Shown: positions 27,950 through 37,310 of the stretch, one piece after another
Numbering within the stretch: the first letter of the stretch is position 1
Layout of the letters: every line of letters starts with the position of its first letter
NCBI RefSeq assembly: GCF_001421705.1
Contig: NZ_LMKO01000012.1
Coordinates: 414,277-478,276 of the forward strand
Direction of reading: 5' to 3'
Length of the DNA: 64,000 bases
Source of the DNA: Xylophilus sp. Leaf220
GTDB taxonomy: Bacteria > Pseudomonadota > Gammaproteobacteria > Burkholderiales > Burkholderiaceae_C
Position numbers and translations under genes: made by a program
The notes under the pieces: generated by a model
Databases searched by the model: none
The model's input: the letters and a program-made list of their open reading frames with translations, nothing else
What the model was told of the DNA's origin: nothing

Positions 27950-28906
27950 TCAGGCCTTGCGGCGCCGGGCGAAACGCACCACCGTCACGCCGGTGCGGGC
28001 CTGCCTCAGGGAGGGCATCACCAGCACGCAGTCGTCGTAGGGCGTGCGGATCGGGCCATCGTTTTCGCCGATCACGGTACCGGCCTTCGCGATCACCTCC
28101 AGCCCCTGGAACGGCTCGCTGAAGCGCACCGTGTCGGTCTGGGCGACGACGCCCTCGGTGACCTCCAGCACCCATTGCTCGGGCGCGTCCGGCAGGCGCC
28201 AGCCGGGCAGCAGGCGGTCGCATTCGCCGTCGTCGAAAATGCCCGACAGCGCCAGGAAGCGGACACACTGGTCCTGCGCCACGTCGCGGCTGGAGCGTGC
28301 GCCGTGGTAGCCGCACTCCACCAGCAGCGAGCGCACGCCGCCGGCGATCGCCGCCGGGTCGCCGAAGCGGCCGTAGTCGCGCATCCGCACGCCGTCCTTG
28401 TGGCCCGCATCGACGACGATGTGGATCGGCGCGCCCATCTGCACCGCCAGCGCCACGTTCTCGGGCGCCATGCCGGTGAGCGTCAGCGGCGGGCTGGGCT
28501 CGTGCATCGAGTGCAGGTCGAGCAGCCAGTCGGCCTGGGCCACCACCGGCGCCAGCTTGGCGACGCGGCGGCGCTCGGCCGTGTCGGCGGCGGCCATGCG
28601 GTCGTCCGACCACTGGCGGTTCATGTCCTGCTCCAGGAAGCGGGAGGCGTCGTGGTTGTACGGATCGAAGGTGTCGAACGCAGCCAGGTTGCAGAAGGCC
28701 AGCGTCAGGCTGCCGCGGCGCGGGCGCAGGCCGGCTTCCAGCAGGCCCTTCAAGGCCCAGGCGCCGCACAGCTCGTTGCCGTGGACCAGCGCGGTGATCA
28801 TCACGTTGCGGCCGGGCTGCTCGGCGTGAAAACGCCAGACTCCGGGAATGCCCACGTTGCCTTCGCGCCAGGCGCCGATGTCGGGGGTGTCGAGTTCGAA
28901 TGTCAT
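27950..28906 (-). CDS. Succinylglutamate desuccinylase/aspartoacylase-family amidohydrolase
   Basis: 318 aa zinc carboxypeptidase-like (M14 AstE/AspA) protein. Zinc-site motif HGNELCG (His and Glu, about residues 43-47), LEQDMNRQWSDDR, and the later ligand region LLDLHSMHE. The acyl-amino-acid substrate cannot be assigned. It starts 7 bp after a Bug-type binding protein on the same strand, so the pair may import and deacylate an organic acid or acyl-amino acid, under the divergent LysR. Confidence 0.85.
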   Translation of the reverse strand: MTFELDTPDIGAWREGNVGIPGVWRFHAEQPGRNVMITALVHGNELCGAWALKGLLEAGLRPRRGSLTLAFCNLAAFDTFDPYNHDASRFLEQDMNRQWSDDRMAAADTAERRRVAKLAPVVAQADWLLDLHSMHEPSPPLTLTGMAPENVALAVQMGAPIHIVVDAGHKDGVRMRDYGRFGDPAAIAGGVRSLLVECGYHGARSSRDVAQDQCVRFLALSGIFDDGECDRLLPGWRLPDAPEQWVLEVTEGVVAQTDTVRFSEPFQGLEVIAKAGTVIGENDGPIRTPYDDCVLVMPSLRQARTGVTVVRFARRRKA

Positions 28907-28913
28907 GCGGTGC

Positions 28914-29894
28914 TCACTCGTCCTTGATGTCTGCGAACTGGACGATCTTGCGGTACTTCTCGATCTCCGAGTTCAGATAGGGCAGCAGGTCGGGCTGCTT
29001 GTCGGGCACGACCGAGCCCGCGGCCTCCATGCTCTTGCGGTACTCGGGCGACTGCAGCGCTTCGGCCAGGGCCGACTTCAGCTTGTCGGCGATCGGGGCC
29101 GGCAGGTTGGCCGGGCCCATCAGGGCGAACCAGACGCTGATGTCCACGCCCTTGAGCGCCGGCGTCTCGGCCAGGGCCGGCACGTCGGGCGTGGCGGCGG
29201 AGCGCTTGGCCTCGGTGGTGCCGATCGCGACCAGCTTGCCGCTCTTGATCATCGGCAGCGCGCTGGAGAGCACGAACACGCCCACGTCCAGGCTGCCGCC
29301 CAGCAGGTCGGTCGTCAGCGGGCCGGTGCCGCGGTAGGGGATGTGCACCATGGTGATGCCGCCCTGCTGCTTGACCATCTCGGCCGCCACGTGCAGCGAG
29401 GTGCCGACGCCCGAGCTGCCGTAGGTCAGCTTGCCCGGCTGCTCCTTGGCGATCTTCAGCAGATCGGCCGCGTTCCTGATGCCGCGCGCCGGCGTGGTGG
29501 TCAGCACCAGCGGCTGCGAGCCCACCATGCCCAGCGGGGTGAAGTTGCGCAGCGAGTAGCGCACCGACTTCTTCACCAGCGCGTTGATCGCGATCTCGTT
29601 GTTGGCGCCGACCAGGAGCGTGTAGCCGTCGGGCGCGGCCGAGGCCACCTTCTGCGCGCCGATCGAGCCGCCGGCGCCGCCCAGGTTCTCGACCACGACC
29701 GACTGGCCCAGCTTCGCCCCGAGCGCCTGGCCCAGGGTGCGGGCCACCAGGTCGGTGCTGCCGCCGGGCGGATAGCCGACCACCAGGGTGATCGGCCGGG
29801 ACGGATACGCGTCGGCCGCGAGGGCGGGCGCGGCCGCGACCAGGCAGCTGCTCAGCACGCAGGACCATACGGCGGCGAGTCGGAAATGTTTCAT
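28914..29894 (-). CDS. Bug-family tripartite tricarboxylate transporter substrate-binding protein
   Basis: 326 aa TctC/Bug-type periplasmic receptor. Signal peptide ends at APALAA (about residue 27). The mature part starts DAYPSRPITLVVGYPPGGSTDLVARTLG, then NLGGAGGSIGAQKVASAAPDGYTLLVG, both hallmark segments binding carboxylate ligands. It lacks an adjacent TctAB permease, as is common for Bug proteins in this family. Paired with the downstream amidohydrolase and divergent from a LysR regulator. Confidence 0.93.
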   Translation of the reverse strand: MKHFRLAAVWSCVLSSCLVAAAPALAADAYPSRPITLVVGYPPGGSTDLVARTLGQALGAKLGQSVVVENLGGAGGSIGAQKVASAAPDGYTLLVGANNEIAINALVKKSVRYSLRNFTPLGMVGSQPLVLTTTPARGIRNAADLLKIAKEQPGKLTYGSSGVGTSLHVAAEMVKQQGGITMVHIPYRGTGPLTTDLLGGSLDVGVFVLSSALPMIKSGKLVAIGTTEAKRSAATPDVPALAETPALKGVDISVWFALMGPANLPAPIADKLKSALAEALQSPEYRKSMEAAGSVVPDKQPDLLPYLNSEIEKYRKIVQFADIKDE

Positions 29895-29951
29895 GCGGAA
29901 TCCCGTGGGTGGTGTGGTGGTCGAATTCTGGAAGCGGCGAACATGCGCTTA

Positions 29952-29987
29952 TGTGCTTCTTCGGCACAACTTCATGCCGATATGGCA
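29952..29987. promoter_or_regulatory. Probable LysR operator between Bug gene and LysR gene
   Basis: Two dyads in the divergent promoter region: TGTGC-N7-GCACA (29952-29968), which satisfies the T-N11-A LysR consensus, and TGCCGATATGGCA (29975-29987). Both contain related GCACA/GGCA half-sites. Typical of a LysR recognition and activation pair. Confidence 0.65.
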
Positions 29988-30021
29988 CATTCATCGGCTT
30001 TTTCTCCTGCGGAGCGGCGGC

Positions 30022-30915
30022 ATGCAACTGAAATGGCTGGAGGACTTCGTCACCCTCGCGGAAACCCTGAGCTTCAGCCGCGCGGCCGAGCTGCGCCATG
30101 TCACCCATCCCGCCTTCGGCCGCCGCATCCAGGCGCTGGAGGGCTGGACGGGAATGGAGCTGGTCGAGCGCGGCGCCAGCCCGGTCCGGCTGACCGCCGC
30201 GGGCACGCTGTTCCTCGACACCGCCCGGCAGATGGTGCGTGGACTGGAAGGCGCCCGCGACGAGCTGCATGCCGCCGCCGGCCGCCATGCCCGCACCGTG
30301 ACCATCGCCACCGGCCGCACCCTGGCGCGCACCGTGCTGGCCGACTGGCTGGTGCGGCTGCATCCGCTGGTGCGCGACGCGCAGGTCCGGGTGCTGACCC
30401 GCAGCCTGGCCGACGCGGTGCAGCTGCTGGAGCGCAACGAGGCCGACTTCACCCTGGTCTACCACCACGCGGCGCTCACGGTGCAGCTGGACGGCCGGCA
30501 GTTCGCGCACGTCACGCTCGCCTCCGAGAAGCTGGTCCCCGTCTGCCGCGCCGACGCGCGGGGCGCCCCGGTGTTCCCCTTGCAGCACGCCGGGACCGTG
30601 CCGCTGCTGACCTACGGCCCCACCCTGGCGATGGGCCGGCTGCAGGAGGACTTCCTGGCGCACAACACCCGCCTGCCGCCGCTGCAGCGCTGCATCGAAT
30701 GCGATTCGGCCGATGCGCTGGCCGAATACGCGCTCAAGGGCCTGGGCGTGGCCTGGCTGCCGTGGTCGATGGTGCAGGCCGACTGCAAGGCGGGCCGGCT
30801 GGCGCTGGCGGGCACCAAGTCGATGGAGATCCGGTTCGAGGTGCGGCTGTACCGGCCGAAGCGCCGGCTGTCGCCGCTGGGCGAGGCGGTGTGGCAGTCG
30901 GCGGCGCGGGCATAG
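30022..30915 (+). CDS. LysR-family transcriptional regulator
   Basis: 297 aa. Winged helix MQLKWLEDFVTLAETLSFSRAAELRHVTHPAFGRRIQALEGWTGMELVERG, then an effector-binding domain (about 90-295). The variant THPAFGRRI recognition helix (instead of TQPAVS) is typical of a LysR subgroup adjacent to aromatic or organic-acid genes. GGAG ribosome site. Divergent from the Bug/amidohydrolase pair, which it probably controls. The longer upstream frame crosses the operator and was rejected. Confidence 0.9.
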   Translation: MQLKWLEDFVTLAETLSFSRAAELRHVTHPAFGRRIQALEGWTGMELVERGASPVRLTAAGTLFLDTARQMVRGLEGARDELHAAAGRHARTVTIATGRTLARTVLADWLVRLHPLVRDAQVRVLTRSLADAVQLLERNEADFTLVYHHAALTVQLDGRQFAHVTLASEKLVPVCRADARGAPVFPLQHAGTVPLLTYGPTLAMGRLQEDFLAHNTRLPPLQRCIECDSADALAEYALKGLGVAWLPWSMVQADCKAGRLALAGTKSMEIRFEVRLYRPKRRLSPLGEAVWQSAARA

Positions 30916-30984
30916 GCCGCCCACCCCGGCCTTCCCATCGCCCAGCCTTTGGGCCGGGGCAACGGCGGTCCGCGCCGGTCGGCG

Positions 30985-32004
<1,020 letters not shown>

Positions 32005-32030
32005 TCGGGTTCCTCCAAGGCCGGCGAATA

Positions 32031-32045
32031 TACTCCCCCCCAGTA
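32031..32045. promoter_or_regulatory. RcnR/DmeR-type operator
   Basis: TACT-C7-AGTA lies in the dmeF-dmeR intergenic region, 24 bp before dmeR. RcnR and related repressors recognise TACT-G6(N)-AGTA-type sites, so this is the predicted binding site of DmeR for both divergent genes. Confidence 0.85.
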
Positions 32046-32068
32046 CCCCCGACGAGAATGCCCGCACC

Positions 32069-32344
32069 ATGAGCCACACCATCCGCGACCAGAAGAAGCT
32101 TCTCGCTCGGGTGCGCCGCATCCGCGGCCAGACCGAGGCGCTGGAGAAAGCCCTGGTCGCCGATGCCGGCTGCGGCCCGGTGCTGCAGCAGATCGCCGCG
32201 GTGCGCGGCGCCGTCAACGGCCTGATGGCCGAGGTGCTGGAAGGCCATCTGCGCGAGCACCTGGCCGACGACGGCACCCCGCTGCCCGAGCGCCAGGCGG
32301 AACTGGATGCGGTGCTGGGCGTGCTGCGGTCCTACCTGCGGTGA
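32069..32344 (+). CDS. dmeR: CsoR/RcnR-family metal-sensing repressor DmeR
   Basis: 91 aa all-helical repressor. His3, Cys35, His60 and His64 occupy exactly the Ni/Co ligand positions of RcnR, so a Co/Ni response is favoured over Cu (CsoR) or formaldehyde (FrmR). The start MSHTIRDQKKLLARVRRIRGQ retains His3. Divergent from dmeF with the TACT-C7-AGTA operator between. Its stop codon abuts a 124-bp inverted-repeat element. Confidence 0.93.
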   Translation: MSHTIRDQKKLLARVRRIRGQTEALEKALVADAGCGPVLQQIAAVRGAVNGLMAEVLEGHLREHLADDGTPLPERQAELDAVLGVLRSYLR

Positions 32345-32467
32345 GAAGGTGCGAGAGAACCTACTGTGCAGCCCGATTGAGCGCCTGCGGTCCTCACCGT
32401 ACAGACGTACGGCTCCGGTCCTCGCCGCACACTCGGGCTTGCTCGCTACGGTTCTTTCGCACCTTCT
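32344..32467 (+). repeat. 124-bp element with terminal inverted repeats, copy 1
   Basis: Left end AGAAGGTGCGAGAGAACC (32344-32361) and right end GGTTCTTTCGCACCTTCT (32450-32467) are inverted repeats with one mismatch in 18. The centre holds CCGTAC-AGAC-GTACGG (32397-32412). Homologous to 38949-39071. It starts at the last base of the dmeR stop codon. It has no coding capacity; MITE- or terminator-like. Confidence 0.8.
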
Positions 32468-32492
32468 AGGCACAACGGGCGACCCGGCAACA

Positions 32493-32546
32493 GCTATCGA
32501 ATCGATAGCATCCAGTCGGCTCCACAAGCCGGCTACAGCCGTTCTT
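32493..32546 (-). repeat. GCTA-N9-TAGC repeat, copy E
   Basis: GCTATCGAATCGATAGC (32493-32509) followed by an AGTCGGCT / AGCCGGCT hairpin. It lies 9 bp beyond the stop of the minus-strand CoA-transferase gene and 25 bp from the 124-bp element. The tail is more diverged than in copies A-C. Confidence 0.6.
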
Positions 32547-32555
32547 CTTTCGAAT

Positions 32556-34001
32556 TCAGTCCCATTGCGCCATATCGGTTCCCGGCGGCACCGAGAGCCT
32601 ATCCCAGCCGGCGGGTGTCGCTTCGAATTGCGCGCTGTGTCGGATCGCGGCCAGGGTGCCGAAGCCCGACGGCACGGTGTCCACATACGGCGCCGCGCCG
32701 GGCATCGCCTGCGCCAGTCCGCCGGCCACCCGGCCCAGGCTGCGCAGCCAGTGGCCGGTCTGCGCCAACGACACCTCGACATGCCAGCTGCCGCCCTCCT
32801 CCTGCTGCCGCACCAGCGCGGCCGATGCGCCCAGCGCCATGAAATAGCCGGTCGCTTCGTCGAGGATCTGCATCGGCAGCGCCTTGGGCGTGGCGCTGCC
32901 GGCGGCTTCGGCCTCGGCATGGTTGAAGCCGGTGGCGGTCTGCACCAGCGAATCGAATCCGCGGCGGCCGGCCCACGGGCCCTGGGTGCCGTAGGCGCTG
33001 AGCGAGACATGGACGATGCCCGGGCGCATCGCCGCCAGCGCCTCGGGCCCGAAACCCCGCGCCTGCAGGCCGCCCGGCCGGTAGCCCTGCAAGAACACGT
33101 GCGCCTCGCCCGCCAGCCGCCGCAGCGTGGCCTGGCCCGCTTCGGCGCGCAGGTCGACATGGGCCGAGCGCTTGCCGCGGCTGGTGTCGGCGATGGCGTC
33201 GATGTTGGGCAGGTGCGGCGCGTTGACCAGCATCACGTCGGCGCCGTAGGCCGCCAGCGCCCGTCCGCCGACCGGGCCGGCCAGGATGCGGGTCAGGTCC
33301 AGCACCCGGATGCCGTGCAGCGGACGCGCCCCCGCCGGCAGGGGCGGCAAGGCGCGCGGCGGTGCGTCGCCGATGCGGCGGAGGGTGAACAGCGGCTGGG
33401 CGGCGATCGCGCGGGCCTGCGGCGTGGCGTCCCACTCCGCGAAGCTGCGCAACGCGGTGGCGACCATGCCGGCATCGGCGGCGGCCTGCTCGAAATCGAT
33501 GGCGCGCCAGGACTGCATCGCGCGCTCGGCATCGGTGCGCTGGGCCGTCGCCGGGTCCAGGCCCAGCAGCCGGAGCGCGCCTTTGCGGTGGTGGGCGAAG
33601 TTGGCGTGCACCCGCACCCAGCCGTCGGCCGCCTGGTAGAGCCCCGAGAAAGCGTCCCACAGCGGCGGCACGGTGCCGTCGATGCTGAACCAGCCGGTGC
33701 ACTCGACAGCGGCATGGCGCATGTCGACCGCGATCCGCTGCGGCGGCAGCCCGCGCGCCTGGCCCAGCGCGCTGGCCGCGAGTGCGGCCGCGGCGATGCT
33801 GGCCTGCGCGGCGGTGCCGACGGCGAAGGACGAGGGCACCACCGGATCGGCACCGGTCAGCAGCGCCTGCGCGGCGAGTTCGACGGGCAGACCCGCGGTC
33901 TGCAGCAGCGCAGTGGTGACGGCGGCGGTGGGCGGTGGCGACGCGGCTGTGCCGCCGGTGGGGCCGCTGGCCGGAGTTTGTAGGGGAAACGTCGCGTTCA
34001 T
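32556..34001 (-). CDS. CaiB/BaiF (family III) CoA-transferase
   Basis: 481 aa family III acyl-CoA transferase. The core motif HGIRVLDLTRILAGPVGGRALAAYGADVMLVNAPHLPN is at about residues 230-265, followed by DTSRGKRSAHVDLRAEAG and FLQGYRPGGLQARGFGPEAL. Before it is a ~220-residue N-terminal half (AVDMRHAAVECTGWF, GWVRVHANFAHHRKGALRLLGL) resembling a second CoA-transferase domain, as in longer family members. The catalytic Asp position is not clear to me. No obvious operon partner; substrate unknown. Confidence 0.85.
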   Translation of the reverse strand: MNATFPLQTPASGPTGGTAASPPPTAAVTTALLQTAGLPVELAAQALLTGADPVVPSSFAVGTAAQASIAAAALAASALGQARGLPPQRIAVDMRHAAVECTGWFSIDGTVPPLWDAFSGLYQAADGWVRVHANFAHHRKGALRLLGLDPATAQRTDAERAMQSWRAIDFEQAAADAGMVATALRSFAEWDATPQARAIAAQPLFTLRRIGDAPPRALPPLPAGARPLHGIRVLDLTRILAGPVGGRALAAYGADVMLVNAPHLPNIDAIADTSRGKRSAHVDLRAEAGQATLRRLAGEAHVFLQGYRPGGLQARGFGPEALAAMRPGIVHVSLSAYGTQGPWAGRRGFDSLVQTATGFNHAEAEAAGSATPKALPMQILDEATGYFMALGASAALVRQQEEGGSWHVEVSLAQTGHWLRSLGRVAGGLAQAMPGAAPYVDTVPSGFGTLAAIRHSAQFEATPAGWDRLSVPPGTDMAQWD

Positions 34002-34152
34002 GGAATCACCTTTCTACCGACCGGATGTCGCGGTGCGCGGCCGGATAACCACTTCATCAGTGCGGTCCTACAGCACGAGGCCGCCGTGTCCCACCGGCCA
34101 GGTCCTGCGCCTCGACACAATCGAGTCATTCAAAAACGAAAGGATCTGCACC

Positions 34153-34227
34153 GTGAACTCCATCATCTACATCGTGGGCCTGGTCGTCGTCGTCGTTGCC
34201 GTGCTGTCGTTTTTCGGCCTGCGCTAA
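34153..34227 (+). CDS. 24-residue single-helix membrane peptide
   Basis: GTG start with an AAGGA site 8-10 bp upstream encodes (M)NSIIYIVGLVVVVVAVLSFFGLR and stops at TAA. It is one hydrophobic helix ending in an aromatic/Arg cap. It is followed 44 bp later by a perfect terminator hairpin, so it looks like a discrete transcription unit. I believe near-identical peptides occur in related genomes, but that is memory, not a search. Function unknown. Confidence 0.65.
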   Translation: MNSIIYIVGLVVVVVAVLSFFGLR

Positions 34228-34270
34228 ACGCTTCGGCTTCGGTTCCACTCCGGCGGGCCGGCCATCCGAC

Positions 34271-34302
34271 AAGGGCCCCGTGCTGCGAAGCACGGGGCCC
34301 TT
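34271..34302. terminator. Bidirectional terminator hairpin
   Basis: AAGGGCCCCGTGCT / AGCACGGGGCCCTT, 14-bp perfect stem with GCGA loop. Located between the 24-aa gene (plus) and the convergent end of scoB (minus). T tract is short (TT), but the stem is very stable. Confidence 0.75.
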
Positions 34303-34356
34303 CGTCCATTCGCCTCCCCGACGCCCGAAGAGCCGCGACGCGGCTCCCGGCAAGGG

Positions 34357-34992
34357 TCAGATCAGCGCCACGCCGGTCTTGGCCTGCACCGTCTCGCGGG
34401 TCACGCCCGGCGCCAGCTCCACCAGCTTCAGGCCCTCGGGCACCACGTCCATGACCGCCAGGTCGGTGATGATCCGGTCGACCACGCCGACGCCGGTCAG
34501 CGGCAGGGTGCAGTCCTTGAGGATCTTCAGGTCCTCGGTGCCGTCCTTCTTCCGGGCGACGTGCTCCATCAGCACGATGACACGCTTCACCCCGGCGACC
34601 AGGTCCATCGCACCGCCCATGCCCTTGACCATCTTGCCGGGGATCATCCAGTTGGCCAGGTCGCCCTTCTCGCTGACCTGCATCGCGCCCAGGATCGAGA
34701 GGTTGATCTTGCCGCCGCGGATCATCGCGAAACTGTCGTGGCTGCCGAAGATCGACGAGCCCGGCAGCGTGGTCACCGTCTGCTTGCCGGCGTTGATCAG
34801 GTCGGCATCGACCGTCTCCTCGGTCGGGAACGGGCCGATGCCCAGCATGCCGTTCTCGCTCTGCAGCCACACCTCCTTGTCGCCGGTGAAGTTGGCGACG
34901 AGCGTCGGAATGCCGATGCCCAGGTTCACGTAGAAGCCGTCTTCCAGCTCGTCCGCCGCACGTGCGGCCATCTGGTCTTGGGTCCAGGGCAT
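34357..34992 (-). CDS. scoB: 3-oxoacid CoA-transferase subunit B
   Basis: 211 aa. Family I CoA-transferase beta subunit. The catalytic Glu lies in [14 protein letters not shown] (about residue 50). Other landmarks are [17 protein letters not shown] and [26 protein letters not shown]. With subunit A it transfers CoA between succinyl-CoA and acetoacetate (ketone-body or PHB-derived) or, in related enzymes, 3-oxoadipate. One base separates it from the subunit A stop. Confidence 0.94.
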   Translation of the reverse strand: MPWTQDQMAARAADELEDGFYVNLGIGIPTLVANFTGDKEVWLQSENGMLGIGPFPTEETVDADLINAGKQTVTTLPGSSIFGSHDSFAMIRGGKINLSILGAMQVSEKGDLANWMIPGKMVKGMGGAMDLVAGVKRVIVLMEHVARKKDGTEDLKILKDCTLPLTGVGVVDRIITDLAVMDVVPEGLKLVELAPGVTRETVQAKTGVALI

Positions 34993-34993
34993 G

Positions 34994-35824
34994 TCAGGCT
35001 CCTTCGGTCTTGGTGGTTTGGGCGGGAACGTCGACCTTCGGCACGGCGACCTCGTCGGCGCCGACGGCCGCGGCCTGGGCGATCACCGCCTGGGCTTCCT
35101 CCTTGGCGGCGGCCACGTCGACCGGGGCCGCGGCGCTCAGGGTGCGCTTCTCGATCCGCTTCTCGGGCGTGGGGTTGACCACGATGCGGTGCACGTAGAT
35201 GCCGGGCAGATGCACGTCGTCGGGGGCGATCTCGCCCACCTCGACCAGCCGCTCCACCTCGACGATGCACACCTTCCCGGCCATGGCAGCGGCCGGGTTG
35301 AAGTTGCGCGCCGTCAGCCGAAAGCGCAGGTTGCCGGACTTGTCGGCCACGTCGGCCTTGACCAGCGCCACGTCGGGCAGCAGGGCATGCTCCATGACGT
35401 AGGTCTCGCCGCCGAACTCGCGCAGCTCCTTGCCCTCGGCCACCTGGGTGCCGACGCCGGTCTTGGTGAAGAAGGCCGGGATGCCGGCGCCACCCGCGCG
35501 CAGCTTCTCGGCGAGCGTGCCCTGGGGCGTGAACTCCAGCTCCAGCTCGCCGGCCAGGTACTGGCGCTCGAACTCCTTGTTCTCGCCGACGTAGCTGGAG
35601 ATCATCTTCTTGATCTGTCGCGTCTCCAGCAGCTTGCCGAGGCCGAAGCCGTCGACGCCCGCGTTGTTCGAGATGACGGTCAGGTCCTTGGTGCCGCTGT
35701 CCTTGAGCGCTTCGATCAGCGCCTCGGGGATGCCGCAGAGGCCGAAGCCGCCGACCGCCATCAGCTGGCCGTCCTGCACGACGCCCTGCAGCGCCGCCTT
35801 GGCGGTGGGAAAGACTTTGTTCAC
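34994..35824 (-). CDS. scoA: 3-oxoacid CoA-transferase subunit A, with C-terminal extension
   Basis: 276 aa. Core residues 1-232 follow the family ([79 protein letters not shown]). The family normally ends near there. Here an extra ~45-residue Ala/Val-rich tail ([37 protein letters not shown]) follows. First gene of the scoAB pair, divergent from the PAS-LuxR regulator. Confidence 0.93.
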   Translation of the reverse strand: MNKVFPTAKAALQGVVQDGQLMAVGGFGLCGIPEALIEALKDSGTKDLTVISNNAGVDGFGLGKLLETRQIKKMISSYVGENKEFERQYLAGELELEFTPQGTLAEKLRAGGAGIPAFFTKTGVGTQVAEGKELREFGGETYVMEHALLPDVALVKADVADKSGNLRFRLTARNFNPAAAMAGKVCIVEVERLVEVGEIAPDDVHLPGIYVHRIVVNPTPEKRIEKRTLSAAAPVDVAAAKEEAQAVIAQAAAVGADEVAVPKVDVPAQTTKTEGA

Positions 35825-35871
35825 GGGTACTCCTTGTGACGGATGACGATCCGGATCTGCCCGCTACGATA

Positions 35872-35905
35872 CTACGCATGCCATTACGTAGAAGCGCTTA
35901 AGCGC
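35872..35905. promoter_or_regulatory. Palindromes in the scoA / PAS-LuxR divergent promoter
   Basis: CTACG-N10-CGTAG (35872-35891) is followed directly by the perfect 12-bp palindrome GCGCTTAAGCGC (35894-35905), 8 bp before the regulator start. Likely operator for the adjacent PAS-LuxR protein; unproven. Confidence 0.55.
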
Positions 35906-35913
35906 ATACCCGC

Positions 35914-36492
35914 ATGCCCGCGCCGTCCGCCCTGCCCGATGTCGACTACCGCCTGGCGTTCGACCTGGCGCCGCTGGGCCTGGTGCTCTCGCGCGACCGG
36001 GCGATCGTCGACTGCAACCAGCAGCTGTGCGAGATGTTCGGCGCGGCGCGGGAGCAGCTGGTGGGCCAGTCGTTTCGCATCCTCTACCCGAGCGCCGACG
36101 AGTACGAGCGCGCCGGCGCGCGCATCGCCCCGGTGATGAACGCCGCCGGCCGTTATGCCGACGACCGGGTGATGCGCCGCGTGGCCGGTGCCCGCCAGGG
36201 CGAGACCTTCTGGTGCCACGTGACCGGCCGCGCCTTCGACCGCGCCCGGCCGCATGCCGCCGGCATCTGGAGCTTCGAGGACCTGAGCGCCCGCCGCGCG
36301 GTGCGGGCCGAGCTGACGCCGCGCGAGCGCGAGGTGGCAGCCCACCTCACCACCGGCGGCCGCACGTCCAAGGAGATCGGCCGCGCGCTCGGCATCAGCC
36401 ACCGCACGGTGGAGTTCTACCGGGCGCGGCTGATGCGCAAGTACGGCGCCGCCAGCGCCGCCGACCTGGTGCAGCGGCTGATGGCCGGCTGA
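35914..36492 (+). CDS. PAS-LuxR transcriptional regulator
   Basis: 192 aa. N-terminal PAS domain (about 10-120: AFDLAPLGLVLSRDRAIVDCNQQLCEMFGAAREQLVGQSFRILYPS) and C-terminal LuxR helix-turn-helix (about 130-190: LTPREREVAAHLTTGGRTSKEIGRALGISHRTVEFYRARLMRKYGA). No receiver domain or membrane segment, so it probably senses a small molecule through PAS directly. Divergent from scoAB, its likely target, and 35 bp upstream of a haloacid dehalogenase gene. Confidence 0.9.
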   Translation: MPAPSALPDVDYRLAFDLAPLGLVLSRDRAIVDCNQQLCEMFGAAREQLVGQSFRILYPSADEYERAGARIAPVMNAAGRYADDRVMRRVAGARQGETFWCHVTGRAFDRARPHAAGIWSFEDLSARRAVRAELTPREREVAAHLTTGGRTSKEIGRALGISHRTVEFYRARLMRKYGAASAADLVQRLMAG

Positions 36493-36527
36493 CCCGCTTT
36501 CGACCCCACGACCAGGAGACACCCGCC

Positions 36528-37247
36528 ATGCAGACCCCCGATATCCAGGCCCTCGTGTTCGACGTGTTCGGCACGGTGGTCGACTGGCGCGGCGGCATCG
36601 TGCGCGAGGCCGTGCCTTTCCTGCGGCGCCATGCGCCGGGCACCGACTCCGCCGCCTTCGCCGATGCCTGGCGCGCCCGCTATGCGCCGTCGATGGAGGT
36701 GGTGCGCACCGGCGGCCGGCCGTTCGTGCGGCTGGACGTGCTGCACCGCGAGAACCTTCTGGCGGTGCTGCCGCAGTTCGGCATCGACCCGGCCCGCGTG
36801 CCGGCCGACGAGATCGATGCGCTCAACCTGGCGTGGCACCGGCTCGACCCGTGGCCGGACGCGGTCGCCGGCCTGGCGCGCCTGCGGCAGCGCTTCATCG
36901 TCGCGCCGCTGTCGAACGGCAACATCCGGCTGATGCTCGACATGGCCAAGCGGGCCGGCCTGCCCTGGGACGCGATCCTGGGCGCCGAGGTGGCCCAGGC
37001 GTACAAGCCGGCGCCCGAGGCCTACCTGCGCACCGCCGAGGTGCTGGGATTGCCGCCGGGGCAGGTCTGCATGGTGGCCGCGCACAACGGCGACCTGGTC
37101 GCCGCCCGGCAATGCGGGCTGCGCACCGCCTTCGTGGTGCGGCCGACCGAGCACGGGCCGGCGCAGACGACCGACCTGGTGCCCGAGCAAGCATGGGACT
37201 GGCAGGCGCCCGATCTCGAAGACCTGGCGCGGCAGCTGGGCGCCTGA
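36528..37247 (+). CDS. Haloacid dehalogenase type II
   Basis: 239 aa HAD-superfamily protein. Nucleophile Asp in LVFDVFGTVVDWRGG (about residue 12), Ser/Thr motif PLSNGN, Lys and Asp region AQAYKPAPEAYL...VAAHNGDLVAAR, all matching (S)-2-haloacid dehalogenase type II, which hydrolyses 2-haloalkanoates to 2-hydroxyacids. AGGAGA ribosome site fixes the start. It probably shares a transcript with the PAS-LuxR gene 35 bp upstream. Confidence 0.92.
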   Translation: MQTPDIQALVFDVFGTVVDWRGGIVREAVPFLRRHAPGTDSAAFADAWRARYAPSMEVVRTGGRPFVRLDVLHRENLLAVLPQFGIDPARVPADEIDALNLAWHRLDPWPDAVAGLARLRQRFIVAPLSNGNIRLMLDMAKRAGLPWDAILGAEVAQAYKPAPEAYLRTAEVLGLPPGQVCMVAAHNGDLVAARQCGLRTAFVVRPTEHGPAQTTDLVPEQAWDWQAPDLEDLARQLGA

Positions 37248-37310
37248 TGCCCCCGGCCTGATTCGCAGTGCGGCAGGCGCCGGCACCGCTTGCCAGCCGC
37301 CCGCGCCTGC

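Noticed and set aside
30924-30959. CCCCGGCC / GGCCGGGG inverted repeat between LysR and dmeF as a terminator
   Set aside because: Loop of about 20 nt and no T tract; could be chance in GC-rich DNA, so not listed as a feature.
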